Notes: generated from the letters alone by a model not told the origin. 64,000 bases of DNA from Flavobacteriaceae bacterium UBA1903 (GCA_002337605.1 DDGL01000012.1:1-64000), one strand, 5' to 3'. Positions 26,243 to 35,468 are shown, counted from the first letter of the stretch. Program-made: numbers and translations.

Positions 26243-27670
26243 TTAAATAGTCAATTTTTTCTGAAGGTCTTCTACGTACTTTCTAAATTGTTTATCGGTA
26301 CTGGAGAGGTTGTCTACCGTTTTACAAGCGTGTAAAACCGTTGCGTGGTCACGTTGCCCAATTTGTGAGCCTATAGAGGCTAACGAAGCTTTGGTAAACT
26401 TCTTGGCAAAGAACATGGCCAGTTGCCTTGCTTGCACAATGTGGCGCTTTCGTGTTTTAGATTGTAAGGTTTCCACATCCATCTGAAAGTATTCGCTCAC
26501 CACCTTTTGTATATAGTCTATAGAAACTTCACGCTTGGTGTGTTTTACATAGTTGTCTACAATTTTCTTGGCAAGGTCTATCGTGATGTCTTTCTTATTG
26601 AATGAGGAGTGTGCAATTAAAGAGATAATCGCTCCTTCCAACTCACGGATGTTTGTTTTAATATTGTTGGCCAGAAATTCTACGATATCTTCCGGCATTT
26701 CTACACCGTCACGGTATAGTTTGTTTTTTATAATGGCTACCCGGGTATCGTAGTCTGGGTGGTTCAATTCGGCAGAAAGTCCCCATTTAAAACGAGATAA
26801 CAGACGTTGTTCAATATCTATCATATCCACAGGAGCCTTGTCACTGGTTAAGATGACCTGTTTTCCGTTTTGGTGTAAATGATTAAAAATATGGAAGAAA
26901 ACATCTTGCGTCCCTGCTTTTCCGGATAATAACTGAATATCATCCACGATCAACACATCAATAATCTGGTAAAAGTGAATAAAATCGTTGCGGTTATTCT
27001 TTTTTACGCTTTCAATATATTGTTGTGTAAATTTTTCAGCTGAAATATACAGCACTGTTTTTTCAGGATACTTGTCTTTTATTTCAACACCTATAGCGTG
27101 CGCTAAGTGTGTTTTTCCCAAACCAACACCGCCAAAAACCAATAAAGGGTTAAAACTGGTCCCGCCAGGTTTGTTCGCTACCGCCATCCCCGCAGAACGA
27201 GCTAAACGGTTACTTTCACCTTCCAGAAAATTTTCAAAATTATAGGAAGGATTCAGCTGCGATTCAATTTTAACATTGCGAATACCAGGAATCACAAACG
27301 GATTTTTCAACTCCGGATTTTTATTCTTAATAGGCACATCTACTTCTTGAGACTGCATATTGGAACGGTTAGAACTTGGTATTTTTTCGGTAAAAGGTTG
27401 TTTGTTGCCGTAGGTGTTTTCCATTCGGATTACATACACCAATTTGGCTTGGGTACCCAATTCTTTCGTTAACGCAACTTTTAAGATCTTTACATAATGC
27501 TCTTCAAGCCACTCGTAGAAAAATTTACTGGGTACCTGAATACTCAGTGCATTATCTGTAAGCTTCACCGCTTTTATAGGTTCAAACCAAGTTTTGTACG
27601 CTTGCGAAGTGATGTTATCTTCAATAAAGGACAAACAATTGTTCCAAACCGATTGTGCAGTTTTGCTCAT
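26243..27670 (-). CDS. dnaA: Chromosomal replication initiator protein DnaA
   Basis: Binds DnaA boxes at the origin and melts it to start replication. The 475-residue AAA+ protein has domain I (about 1-90, WNNCLSFIEDNITSQAYKTWFEP), Walker A FGGVGLGKTHLAHAIG, Walker B VLIVDDIQLLSG, and the domain IV DNA-binding signature GQRDHATVLHACKTV near the end. It is monocistronic with a good terminator. A CATATTTG element (27752-27759, one mismatch to TAnnTTTG) may be the promoter. No perfect TTATCCACA box was seen nearby, so I do not call an origin here. Confidence 0.98.
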   Translation of the reverse strand: MSKTAQSVWNNCLSFIEDNITSQAYKTWFEPIKAVKLTDNALSIQVPSKFFYEWLEEHYVKILKVALTKELGTQAKLVYVIRMENTYGNKQPFTEKIPSSNRSNMQSQEVDVPIKNKNPELKNPFVIPGIRNVKIESQLNPSYNFENFLEGESNRLARSAGMAVANKPGGTSFNPLLVFGGVGLGKTHLAHAIGVEIKDKYPEKTVLYISAEKFTQQYIESVKKNNRNDFIHFYQIIDVLIVDDIQLLSGKAGTQDVFFHIFNHLHQNGKQVILTSDKAPVDMIDIEQRLLSRFKWGLSAELNHPDYDTRVAIIKNKLYRDGVEMPEDIVEFLANNIKTNIRELEGAIISLIAHSSFNKKDITIDLAKKIVDNYVKHTKREVSIDYIQKVVSEYFQMDVETLQSKTRKRHIVQARQLAMFFAKKFTKASLASIGSQIGQRDHATVLHACKTVDNLSSTDKQFRKYVEDLQKKLTI

Positions 27671-27873
27671 AATTTAGTGTCGAAGTATAGTTAGTTAACG
27701 ATGATTAGTTAAGAGTGAGAAAAGAACTTTTCTAACGATTTCTTAACAGTGCAAATATGTGAACAAAAAAATTAAAAAAAAAACGATAGGGGTATTGAAT
27801 TTCTAGTTTTTTTTCCTCATACTGTATCTAGTTCAAACATACGAAAAACTTCCCCCTTTTCCTCATTATATTT

Positions 27874-28272
27874 ATGAAAAAAAATATCACAAAATTAAGA
27901 GTGCGTTATGCTGAAACCGATCAAATGGGTGTAGTGTATTACGGAAATTATGCACAATATTTAGAACAGGGAAGGACCGAATGGCTCCGTGAATTAGGCT
28001 TTTCATACAAGTGGATGGAAGATAACCAGGTCATACTACCCGTGACAAACCTGAGTGTAAACTACAAGTTACCTGCACGTTACGACGATGTTATTTCCAT
28101 TACAACGAGTCTAAAGAAAATTCCTACTTTTAAGATTGAATTTTATTATGAAATCCATAACCAAGACAACCAACTTTTGGTTACTGCAGAGACTACCTTG
28201 GTGTTTATTAATTCAGTCACGAATAAGATTATAAAAGCACCTGATTATTTGTTGGAAAAATTAGTGAAATAG
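27874..28272 (+). CDS. Acyl-CoA thioesterase, YbgC/4HBT family
   Basis: A 132-residue hot-dog-fold thioesterase. RVRYAETDQMGVVYYGNYAQYLEQGRTEWLRELG contains the 4HBT signature with the catalytic Asp in TDQMGVVYYGNY. It hydrolyses acyl-CoA, the acyl chain being unknown. In many bacteria relatives sit by the tol-pal genes; here it is divergent from dnaA across an AT-rich gap of about 200 bases. Confidence 0.92.
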   Translation: MKKNITKLRVRYAETDQMGVVYYGNYAQYLEQGRTEWLRELGFSYKWMEDNQVILPVTNLSVNYKLPARYDDVISITTSLKKIPTFKIEFYYEIHNQDNQLLVTAETTLVFINSVTNKIIKAPDYLLEKLVK

Positions 28273-28324
28273 TTAAACAAAAATAGGTTTTTTAAGCAGC
28301 CGAAAACTCGTGCAATTTGTTAAC

Positions 28325-28951
28325 TTAGACTTCTTCTTTTTTAAGCGTTACTTTATAGGTGTTCTGAAACAGATCAAAAATGCGCTCGTATTCTTTTTTT
28401 CTAACAGAAAGCACAAATTCGCAGGTCAATTCCATTTTTTGGGAGACAATTTTTAAGTTTTCATCTTTTATAATTCGCATTACCGTATTCATTTCTGGAT
28501 AGTTGAAAGTGATGGTAAGCGTTTCGTCAATGGTGCGTTTTACGATTTTTGAAGCTTCCAATGCTAACTGTGCTGAAGTTTTATAGGCTTGTATCAGACC
28601 GCCCACTCCTAACTTAGTACCGCCAAAATAACGTACGGAAACCACTAATACATTTGTTACGTCAAACGCTTGTAATTGCCCGTAAATGGGCATTCCTGCG
28701 CTATTGCTAGGCTCTCCGTCGTCATTGGCTCTATAGCTTTCATAGCTTTTGCCCAATTGCCAGGCATAGCAAAAATGGCGTGCTGTATGGTGTTGTTTTT
28801 TCAATTCTTCAATACAGTCCTTTACGTCATCTTCAGAAACAACAGGAAAGGCATACCCAAAAAATTTACTGCCCCGGTCTTTAAACAGGGTCTCTTTCCC
28901 AGGTTTTAAAATAGTTTTGTAGGTGTCTTTTTCTTCTGAAGTCATATTCAT
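28325..28951 (-). CDS. YigZ/IMPACT family protein
   Basis: A protein of about 208 residues with the UPF0029 N-terminal domain (GSKFFGYAFPVVSEDDVKDCIEELKKQHHTARHFCYAW, NDDGEPSNSAGMPIYG, VVSVRYFGGTKLGVGGLIQAY) and a ferredoxin-like C-terminal domain. The molecular function of the bacterial family is not settled. The start is uncertain: ATG 28951 or 28945 (MTSEEKDTYKT), or a leaderless TTG at 28981 right after a TAACTTTG element (28987-28994). I give 28951. Confidence 0.88.
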   Translation of the reverse strand: MNMTSEEKDTYKTILKPGKETLFKDRGSKFFGYAFPVVSEDDVKDCIEELKKQHHTARHFCYAWQLGKSYESYRANDDGEPSNSAGMPIYGQLQAFDVTNVLVVSVRYFGGTKLGVGGLIQAYKTSAQLALEASKIVKRTIDETLTITFNYPEMNTVMRIIKDENLKIVSQKMELTCEFVLSVRKKEYERIFDLFQNTYKVTLKKEEV

Positions 28952-28986
28952 TAGTTCTAACTGGAAGTTTTGGTCTGCCAATTATA

Positions 28987-28994
28987 CAAAGTTA
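28987..28994 (-). promoter_or_regulatory. -7 promoter element of the YigZ gene
   Basis: TAACTTTG on the minus strand, about 36 bases before ATG 28951. Confidence 0.5.
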
Positions 28995-29126
28995 ATTGTA
29001 AGGATGCTATTGTTTCTAGTGGCCCTATTGGTACTATCGTTTTTATCGTTAGAATTTTATTGAAATGCTATTCACGGAAAATATTCCTCAAAAAAATAGG
29101 TATTCTTTTCATAGCATCCATAGCGA

Positions 29127-30002
29127 CTACAGTAATTTTTCCAAAGCTATTAAAAAGATACCCAGTACTGCAAGTCCAATACCCAACCAGTTTTTAGGCA
29201 GTAACCGTTCTTTAAAGAATAAAATTCCCACGAACGTTGAAAGTATGACAATAGCTACATTGTTTACCGTAAAAATCCCCGAGCTTTCAAATAGATCACT
29301 GCGCAGTGCTTTTACCACAAAATAGATAGAAAAATAATTGGGAATGCCCAAAGCAATTCCTCCCAGGATGTTTTTCCACTCAAACTGAAATTTTCCGCGG
29401 AGCTTTTGAACCAGTAAAACCAAAACACCTAGTGTAAATGCTGTAAAAAAAATAGTTGCCGAAAACAAAGGAACATCAGCTTCTGCTACAAAAGAATCTT
29501 CCAGGTATTTAATGCTGGTGTCTATAATCCCGCTACCCAGAAACACTAAAACGGGGAAAATAAGGTTCTTTGGTTTAATTTTAAGCCCGTCTTTTTTCTT
29601 TACAGAAGCCAAATAAACTGCTATTAAAGCTAATAAAATTCCAATTGCCTTATAAATTCCCAGACTGTCCTTATAATATAGGAGTCCAAAAACCACCGGA
29701 ATTACCACGCTCATCTTTGTTGCTACCGATACTACTGAGAGTCCGCTGCGCTGGGTAGTAATGGCCATTAAGTTAAACACGAGTATAAACAAGGCGCCTA
29801 GCCCAAGGGTGTAGTAAAACCAGTCGTACTTTGGTATTTCGGTACTGGTTATAGTTCCGTTATAGGCAATAATCCCACTTGCACATGCAACAAAATAATT
29901 CACAACAATGGCGTGCAGAGTATTGATCTTAAACTTGCTGAAGAGTTTAAAAACTACAAAAATCAGGGTGGAAGCAAGGATGCTAAGAAGGAGGTATATC
30001 AA
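29127..30002 (-). CDS. EamA/DMT family membrane transporter
   Basis: A 291-residue inner-membrane protein with about ten hydrophobic segments in two EamA-type halves (MIYLLLSILASTLIFVVFKLF at the start; LLPKNWLGIGLAVLGIFLIAL at the end). It belongs to the drug/metabolite transporter group; the substrate is unknown. Its ATG overlaps the stop of ribD by 4 bases (ATGA), so it is coupled to riboflavin synthesis. Riboflavin or an intermediate is a tempting substrate, but the sequence does not show it. Confidence 0.85.
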   Translation of the reverse strand: MIYLLLSILASTLIFVVFKLFSKFKINTLHAIVVNYFVACASGIIAYNGTITSTEIPKYDWFYYTLGLGALFILVFNLMAITTQRSGLSVVSVATKMSVVIPVVFGLLYYKDSLGIYKAIGILLALIAVYLASVKKKDGLKIKPKNLIFPVLVFLGSGIIDTSIKYLEDSFVAEADVPLFSATIFFTAFTLGVLVLLVQKLRGKFQFEWKNILGGIALGIPNYFSIYFVVKALRSDLFESSGIFTVNNVAIVILSTFVGILFFKERLLPKNWLGIGLAVLGIFLIALEKLL

Positions 30003-31042
30003 TGAGATGTGTTTTTATAATGATACAAGATGTTGTCTGCAATGTTGTTTTGTTTAAGCAAAGTACCATTAAAAACAGGAGCTTTCACGCCTTCTCTGAA
30101 AATTGATTTCCCTTCAAAAACAAATGCTTCGTCCCAAAGGTTGGCGTCAATAAATGTTTGCAGGGTTTTAGTGCCACCTTCAACAACTAAGCTCTGTATG
30201 CTTTTTCTGTAGAGAACGTCACAAATACTGGAGGCAAGGTGCTGGTCAAAAACGATAGTCTCAAAAGAGGTGCCTTCAAAATCTTTACCTGGCTGTTCAG
30301 TAAGGAGCAAGGTGTCGCTTCTTTTATTGAATACAGCAAAATCCTTATCGAGAATGTTTTTTCGGTCTAAAATAATACGAAGTGGGTGGTTGCCCTGCCA
30401 GTCCCGTGTTGTTAAACTTGGATTGTCCTCCTTTACAGTATTGGTTCCTACCAAAATTGCCTGTTCTTCGGCGCGTAGTTTGTGTGCCAACTGTCTTGAA
30501 AATTCATTCGTGATCCATACCGGTTTTTGCGCATTTCTGGTTTTGGGAGCTATAAAGCCGTCGGCTGTTTCTGCCCATTTCAGTATTAGGTAAGGTCGTT
30601 GTTTTTGCTGAAATGTAAAAAACCGTTTATTGAGTTCATTGCATTCAGATTCCAGTATACCTACCGCCACATCACACCCGGCCTCCATCAATTTTTTGAT
30701 GCCTTGTCCAGCTACTTTTGGATTGGGATCTGTCGTACCTATCATTACCTTTTTTATGCCTTTTTCTATGATTAAATCGGCGCAGGGAGGTGTTTTTCCA
30801 AAGTGACTACAGGGTTCCAGGCTTACATAGATGGTGGCATCAGAAAGTTGCGAGGTATCCTGAACGCTATGTACGGCATTTACCTCTGCGTGAGGGTGCC
30901 CCGCTTTATAGTGCCATCCTTCGCCAATAATGGTATTGTTGTGTACAATAACGCTTCCCACCAGCGGATTGGGGTAGGTGGTGCCCAGCCCATTTTTGGC
31001 CAGTTGTATGCAACGCTTCATGTATTTTTCGTGTATCTTCAC
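29999..31042 (-). CDS. ribD: Bifunctional riboflavin deaminase/reductase RibD
   Basis: Deaminates the pyrimidine and then reduces the ribose in riboflavin synthesis. The 347-residue protein has the zinc deaminase site HPHAEVNAV ... EPCSHFGKTPPC in the first half and the reductase domain (LKWAETADGFIAP, NPSLTTRDWQGNHPLRIILDR, VVEGGTKTLQTFID) in the second. The start is GTG at 31042 (MKIHEKYMKRC); the longer frame to 31201 runs into the divergent acetyltransferase gene and past the TATTTTTG promoter at 31060-31067. It is coupled to the EamA transporter. No FMN riboswitch was seen. Confidence 0.95.
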   Translation of the reverse strand: MKIHEKYMKRCIQLAKNGLGTTYPNPLVGSVIVHNNTIIGEGWHYKAGHPHAEVNAVHSVQDTSQLSDATIYVSLEPCSHFGKTPPCADLIIEKGIKKVMIGTTDPNPKVAGQGIKKLMEAGCDVAVGILESECNELNKRFFTFQQKQRPYLILKWAETADGFIAPKTRNAQKPVWITNEFSRQLAHKLRAEEQAILVGTNTVKEDNPSLTTRDWQGNHPLRIILDRKNILDKDFAVFNKRSDTLLLTEQPGKDFEGTSFETIVFDQHLASSICDVLYRKSIQSLVVEGGTKTLQTFIDANLWDEAFVFEGKSIFREGVKAPVFNGTLLKQNNIADNILYHYKNTSH

Positions 31043-31059
31043 ACCTTCAAGTAAAACCT

Positions 31060-31067
31060 CAAAAATA
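31060..31067 (-). promoter_or_regulatory. -7 promoter element of ribD
   Basis: TATTTTTG on the minus strand, 17 bases before the GTG start; it supports that start. Confidence 0.55.
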
Positions 31068-31082
31068 CAAGGAATAAGTGAG

Positions 31083-31568
31083 ATGAAAGAACCTATTATT
31101 CGTCCTATTGAGAAAAAGGATAATTTAAAAGTTGCAGCAATGATTCGTGCTGTTTTAGTAGAGTTTGATGTTCCCAAAACAGGAACCGTTTTTGAAGACA
31201 CCGCCCTGGATTGTATGTTTGAAACCTATGATAAATCGAAAGCAACCTATTTTGTGGTAGAAGAAAACGGCCAGCTAATTGGCGGTGCTGGAATTGCCCA
31301 ATTAGACAATTATGAAGGTAACGTATGTGAGCTTCAAAAAATGTATTACCTGCCTGAAACCAGAGGACGTGGCATAGGTTCGAAAATGATGGGAACCTGT
31401 CTGAAGAAAGCAAAAGAGTTTGGCTACGATGCTTGTTATCTAGAAACCATGCCGTATATGAATGCAGCTCAAAAGCTATACGCTCGTAGCGGATTTGAAT
31501 ATATAGAAGGCCCGATGGGAGATACAGGGCATTTTTCCTGTCCTGTGCATATGCTTAAAAAATTATAA
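31083..31568 (+). CDS. GNAT family N-acetyltransferase
   Basis: A 161-residue acetyltransferase. The acetyl-CoA binding loop is ETRGRGIGSKMMGTCLKKA, and NAAQKLYARSGFEYIEGPMGDTGHFSCPVHMLKKL closes the domain. The ATG at 31083 is chosen; the longer frame from 30978 runs antisense through ribD. It is divergent from ribD across only 40 bases. The substrate is unknown. Confidence 0.9.
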   Translation: MKEPIIRPIEKKDNLKVAAMIRAVLVEFDVPKTGTVFEDTALDCMFETYDKSKATYFVVEENGQLIGGAGIAQLDNYEGNVCELQKMYYLPETRGRGIGSKMMGTCLKKAKEFGYDACYLETMPYMNAAQKLYARSGFEYIEGPMGDTGHFSCPVHMLKKL

Positions 31569-31625
31569 TAAAAATCGGATGTCACACTAAATACAGCCGA
31601 AGTATAACGTGCTGGTTGAACTACA

Positions 31626-32507
31626 ATGAATCTAAATCAACTTAAATCTAATTTTACAGAGGATCTTTCGGGTTTTTTTCCTCCGGAAGAAATACAGTCG
31701 TTTTTCAATTGGTTGGCCGAAAGTTACCTGGGGTATTCACGGTTTGAAGTGTCAGTACATAGCGAAGAGAAAATTTCAGCAGCTACTAAAGCGAAATTTT
31801 CTGAAGCATTACAAAGACTCCAGCGCCATGAGCCCATACAGTACATTATAGGCGAAACGGAGTTTTATGGCCTTCCCTTTAAAGTAACGCCAGCAACCTT
31901 AGTCCCAAGACCCGAAACCGAAGAGCTTGTGGATTGGATACTTTCAGACGTAAGACTAGAAAACACCAAACAAGACAATCCATCAACACCTCACACTCTG
32001 CTGGATATAGGAACCGGATCTGGCTGTATCGCTGTTTCATTAGCAAAAAACGTAGTAAACACTCAGGTTTCAGCCCTGGATATTTCAACCGAAGCTTTAA
32101 AGATCGCCACCAAAAATGCTTTATTAAATGAAGTAGAAGTAAATTTCTTTCAAACAGATATTTTAAAAACCGAAACCCTTCCTCAGCAATACACTATTAT
32201 TGTGAGCAACCCTCCATACGTTCGTGAAATGGAAAAAAAGCAAATGCAAGGTAACGTTTTGAAACACGAGCCAGAGACCGCATTGTTTGTTTCCAATGAA
32301 GATCCATTGTTGTTTTATCGCGCCATTGCAATCCTTGCAAAGAACCACTTAACACCCAATGGGACGCTCTACTTCGAAATTAATGAGTATCTTAGTAAGG
32401 AAATGCAGCAGCTGGTGGAGCAATTGGGTTTTACTGAAGTAGAACTAAAAAAGGATGTATTTGGTAAGTTCAGGATGCTAAAATGCAGGCAGCAAATCTC
32501 CGTATAG
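31626..32507 (+). CDS. prmC: Peptide chain release factor N5-glutamine methyltransferase
   Basis: Methylates the Gln of the GGQ motif in release factors 1 and 2, needed for efficient translation termination. The 293-residue protein has the N-terminal helical domain (QRHEPIQYIIGETEFYG), the SAM site LLDIGTGSGCIAVSLAK, and the catalytic NPPYV motif in IIVSNPPYVREME. It ends with TAG at 32505-32507, directly followed by a CTCTGCG-type repeat. Confidence 0.95.
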   Translation: MNLNQLKSNFTEDLSGFFPPEEIQSFFNWLAESYLGYSRFEVSVHSEEKISAATKAKFSEALQRLQRHEPIQYIIGETEFYGLPFKVTPATLVPRPETEELVDWILSDVRLENTKQDNPSTPHTLLDIGTGSGCIAVSLAKNVVNTQVSALDISTEALKIATKNALLNEVEVNFFQTDILKTETLPQQYTIIVSNPPYVREMEKKQMQGNVLKHEPETALFVSNEDPLLFYRAIAILAKNHLTPNGTLYFEINEYLSKEMQQLVEQLGFTEVELKKDVFGKFRMLKCRQQISV

Positions 32508-32514
32508 CGCTTTG

Positions 32515-32538
32515 TTTCTCTGCGAACCTCTGTGTAAC
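32515..32538. repeat. Degenerate CTCTGCG/CTCTGTG intergenic repeat
   Basis: TTTCTCTGCGAACCTCTGTG in the 38-base gap between prmC and the LOG-family gene. Related strings occur at about 33208-33261 and 62665-62698. Function unknown. Confidence 0.45.
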
Positions 32539-32545
32539 AACAAAG

Positions 32546-33136
32546 ATGAAAAATCTAAAAAAAATATGTGTCTTCTGCGGAAGTAGCGACGGAAACGATT
32601 CCAAAATCACCGATGCTGCTATTCAAGTAGGAAAGGTTTTTGCCCAGAAGGAGATCACGCTCGTGTATGGTGCTGCTAAAATAGGCGTGATGGGTACTAT
32701 AGCCAAAACAATGCTTGACAACAACGGAGAGGTCATAGGCATTATCCCACAGTTCCTGAAAAAAAAAGAAGTAGTTCATCTTGGGCTTACTGAACTCATT
32801 ACCACCCAAAATATGCATGAGCGCAAATTGCAAATGCAGGAAGTAAGCGATGGCTTTATCGCACTCCCTGGCGGGTTTGGTACTTTAGAAGAATTGTTTG
32901 AAATTATTACCTGGCTACAATTAGGATTGCATACAAAACCTATTGGTCTTTTAAATGTCAATGGATTTTATGACGATTTATTAAGGTTGCTCGAAACCAT
33001 GGTGCGCAAAGGGTTTCTTTCCATGAAAAATTATGAGATGCTTTTGGTAGCTACTACTATAGAAAACCTACTTCAAAAAATGGAAAACTTTAGAAGGCCA
33101 AAAGTTCCACAGTGGTTAAAGCCGGAACGAACTTAG
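32546..33136 (+). CDS. LOG/TIGR00730 family Rossmann-fold protein
   Basis: A 196-residue protein with the start KKICVFCGSSDGND, LVYGAAKIGVMG and the family signature LPGGFGTLEELFEIITW. Members of this family cleave cytokinin-type nucleotide monophosphates (AMP phosphoribohydrolase); the bacterial role is often unclear. The ATG at 32546 begins the conserved region; an upstream start at 32483 would overlap prmC and add repeat-encoded residues with no homology. Confidence 0.93.
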   Translation: MKNLKKICVFCGSSDGNDSKITDAAIQVGKVFAQKEITLVYGAAKIGVMGTIAKTMLDNNGEVIGIIPQFLKKKEVVHLGLTELITTQNMHERKLQMQEVSDGFIALPGGFGTLEELFEIITWLQLGLHTKPIGLLNVNGFYDDLLRLLETMVRKGFLSMKNYEMLLVATTIENLLQKMENFRRPKVPQWLKPERT

Positions 33137-33360
33137 TGTTAGTATTCAGTAAGTAGTATTCAGTACGCAGTAATTAGTGGTAGTGTTTAGAAAAATATCA
33201 CAATGTCTTCGTGAACCCCTGCCCAACGGAGTCGCAACAGGAGGGCGTAACTCTGCGTAACAAAATTAACAACTCAGGTTTCTAAGTGATTCCGTTTTTC
33301 TACGGAATTTTATCGATGGATAAATTCACCAACTACCAATTCACAAATTAACCAGTTCAC
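33135..33360. repeat. Mosaic of 7-bp-periodic degenerate repeats before ligA
   Basis: From 33135 to 33088+ the sequence repeats AGTnnnn about seven times with mostly 7-base spacing (33135-33088 region: AGTATTC, AGTAAGT, AGTATTC, AGTACGC, AGTAATT). A CTCTGCG-type patch follows (33208-33261), and a second 7-base periodic run (AACTACC, AATTCAC, AGTTCAC) fills about 33323-33360, right up to the ligA promoter. No ORF is present. Confidence 0.5.
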
Positions 33361-33368
33361 TATATTTG
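33361..33368 (+). promoter_or_regulatory. -7 promoter element of ligA
   Basis: TATATTTG, ending five bases before ATG 33374; it overlaps the alternative GTG start at 33368 and so argues against it. Confidence 0.65.
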
Positions 33369-33373
33369 TGAAC

Positions 33374-35365
33374 ATGAACGCCAAAGAAAAAATTAGCCAA
33401 CTACGTTCACAACTCCGTGAGCATAATTATAACTACTATATACTAGATAATCCCACTGTTTCAGATTACGATTTTGACGTATTGCTGAAGGAACTTCAGA
33501 CCTTAGAAACAGCGCATCCGGAATTTGACGATCCTAACTCGCCTACACATAGAGTGGGAGGGCAGGTAACGAAAAATTTTGAAACGGTAGCGCACGAATT
33601 CAGAATGTATTCTCTGGACAACAGCTACTCCAAAGAAGACCTGGAAGACTGGGAAAAACGTGTTAAAAAAATGGTGGATGGCGAAGTACAGTATACGTGC
33701 GAACTTAAATACGACGGTGCTTCCATGAGTTTGACGTATGAAAACGGGATGTTGCTAAGAGCAGTAACACGTGGCGACGGATTTCAAGGTGATAACGTGA
33801 CTACCAATGTAAAAACGATCAACTCGGTGCCTTTAAAGCTGAAAGGTGATTTCCCTCCGAAATTTGAAATACGGGGCGAAATTGTCCTTCCGTTTGAAGG
33901 GTTTACAAAGATGAATGCCGAACGCGTGGCCAATGGCGAAGAACCCTATCGCAACCCACGAAATACAGCTTCCGGGAGCTTAAAATTACAAGACAGTGCT
34001 GAGGTGGCCAAACGCCCGCTAGAGTGCTTGCTCTATAGTTTAAAAGCAAATAAACTGCCGGTTACAACGCAGTTTGAAGGGCTGGAAAAAGCTCGCCAAT
34101 GGGGTTTTAAGGTGCCTGAAGTGGCAAAGCTTGCCAAAAGTATTGATGAAGTTCTGGAGTTTGTAAATTACTGGGACGTGCACCGTCACGAACTACCGTA
34201 TGAAACTGATGGTGTGGTAATTAAAGTGAATAACCTGCAACAACAAGAAGAACTAGGGTATACTGCAAAAGCTCCCAGATGGGCCATGGCCTATAAATTT
34301 AAAGCCGAGCAGGTTTCTACAAAATTAGAGCAAATTACTTATCAGGTAGGAAGAACTGGAGCTATTACACCAGTAGCAAACTTACAGGCAGTGGAACTGG
34401 CTGGAACTATTGTAAAGCGCGCTTCCCTGCACAATGCAGACCAGATCGAAAAACTAGATATTCGAGAAGGCGATACCGTGTATGTTGAAAAAGGAGGCGA
34501 AATTATACCTAAAATTATTGGAGTCAATTTTGCTGAAAGAGATCCCAATTCGCAACCAACGCAATACATTACAGCCTGTCCAGAATGTGACACGCCATTA
34601 ACACGCACCGAAGGCGATGCAAAGCATTTTTGCCCTAACGAAGAGGGGTGCCCGCCGCAAATTATTGGACGGATTCAGCATTATATTTCACGAAAAGCCA
34701 TGGATATTGAAGGCTTGGGAGGTGAAACGGTAGCGTTGCTGGTAACTAATGGATTGATACATAATTACGCAGATCTTTATACATTGACAACCGGGCAAGT
34801 TGTGCCGTTGGAACGTATGGCAGAAAAGAGTGCCGAGAATCTGGTGGCAGGCGTGGAAGCTTCTAAAACGATACCGTTTGAGCGGGTGTTGTTTGCACTG
34901 GGGATTCGGTATGTGGGTGAAACGGTGGCAAAGAAACTGGCGAAGCATTTTAAAAGTATAGATGCATTAATGGCTGCTTCGTTTGAAGAACTGATAGCTG
35001 TAGATGAAATAGGGGAAAGAATTGCCGAAAGCGTCATTACATTTTTTGCTTCCGAAGAAAGTAGAGAAACCATCAAAAGGTTAAAAGATTATGGTGTACA
35101 ACTGAAGCTGAGTGAAGAAGCACTTGCCAGTCAAACCGATACCCTGGCAGGAAATACGTTTGTAGTCTCTGGCGTCTTTCATAAAGTCACCAGAACCGAA
35201 TTGAAAAAGCTTATTGAAGATAATGGTGGAAAGGTTTCCTCTTCAATTTCAGCAAAAACTACCTATGTGGTTGCGGGCGACAAAATGGGCCCCAGCAAAC
35301 GTACCAAAGCAGAGGGACTTGGAATTGCGATTATTTCGGAAGATGATTTTTTAGGAATGTTGTAA
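33374..35365 (+). CDS. ligA: NAD-dependent DNA ligase
   Basis: Seals nicks in DNA, using NAD, in replication and repair. The 663-residue protein has domain Ia (HNYNYYILDNPTVSDYDFD), the adenylated Lys in CELKYDGASMSLTYENG, RGDG, the OB fold, a Cys4 zinc finger (CPECDTPL ... CPNEEGCPP), a helix-hairpin-helix region (ALGIRYVGETVAKKL) and a C-terminal BRCT domain (LAGNTFVVSG ... TTYVVAGDKMGPSKRTKA). The ATG at 33374 is chosen because the -7 element ends at 33368; the mRNA is likely leaderless. Confidence 0.97.
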   Translation: MNAKEKISQLRSQLREHNYNYYILDNPTVSDYDFDVLLKELQTLETAHPEFDDPNSPTHRVGGQVTKNFETVAHEFRMYSLDNSYSKEDLEDWEKRVKKMVDGEVQYTCELKYDGASMSLTYENGMLLRAVTRGDGFQGDNVTTNVKTINSVPLKLKGDFPPKFEIRGEIVLPFEGFTKMNAERVANGEEPYRNPRNTASGSLKLQDSAEVAKRPLECLLYSLKANKLPVTTQFEGLEKARQWGFKVPEVAKLAKSIDEVLEFVNYWDVHRHELPYETDGVVIKVNNLQQQEELGYTAKAPRWAMAYKFKAEQVSTKLEQITYQVGRTGAITPVANLQAVELAGTIVKRASLHNADQIEKLDIREGDTVYVEKGGEIIPKIIGVNFAERDPNSQPTQYITACPECDTPLTRTEGDAKHFCPNEEGCPPQIIGRIQHYISRKAMDIEGLGGETVALLVTNGLIHNYADLYTLTTGQVVPLERMAEKSAENLVAGVEASKTIPFERVLFALGIRYVGETVAKKLAKHFKSIDALMAASFEELIAVDEIGERIAESVITFFASEESRETIKRLKDYGVQLKLSEEALASQTDTLAGNTFVVSGVFHKVTRTELKKLIEDNGGKVSSSISAKTTYVVAGDKMGPSKRTKAEGLGIAIISEDDFLGML

Positions 35366-35468
35366 TCGGCTTAAAACGAATAGCTTTATCTGTGCTTCCT
35401 GAAAATTGATGGCATTTTCAGGAAAAATATTTAGAGAACAGCTATTTTTGTAATAGCTTACTACGATT

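Noticed and set aside
27671..27873. Possible replication origin beside dnaA
   Set aside because: AT-rich, but no perfect TTATCCACA boxes or box cluster seen; dnaA is often away from oriC in this phylum.
30978..31082. Longer N-terminus for the acetyltransferase at 31083
   Set aside because: It would be encoded antisense to the start of ribD and has no GNAT homology.
29999..31201. FMN riboswitch before ribD
   Set aside because: The promoter lies 17 bases before the GTG, leaving no room for the aptamer.
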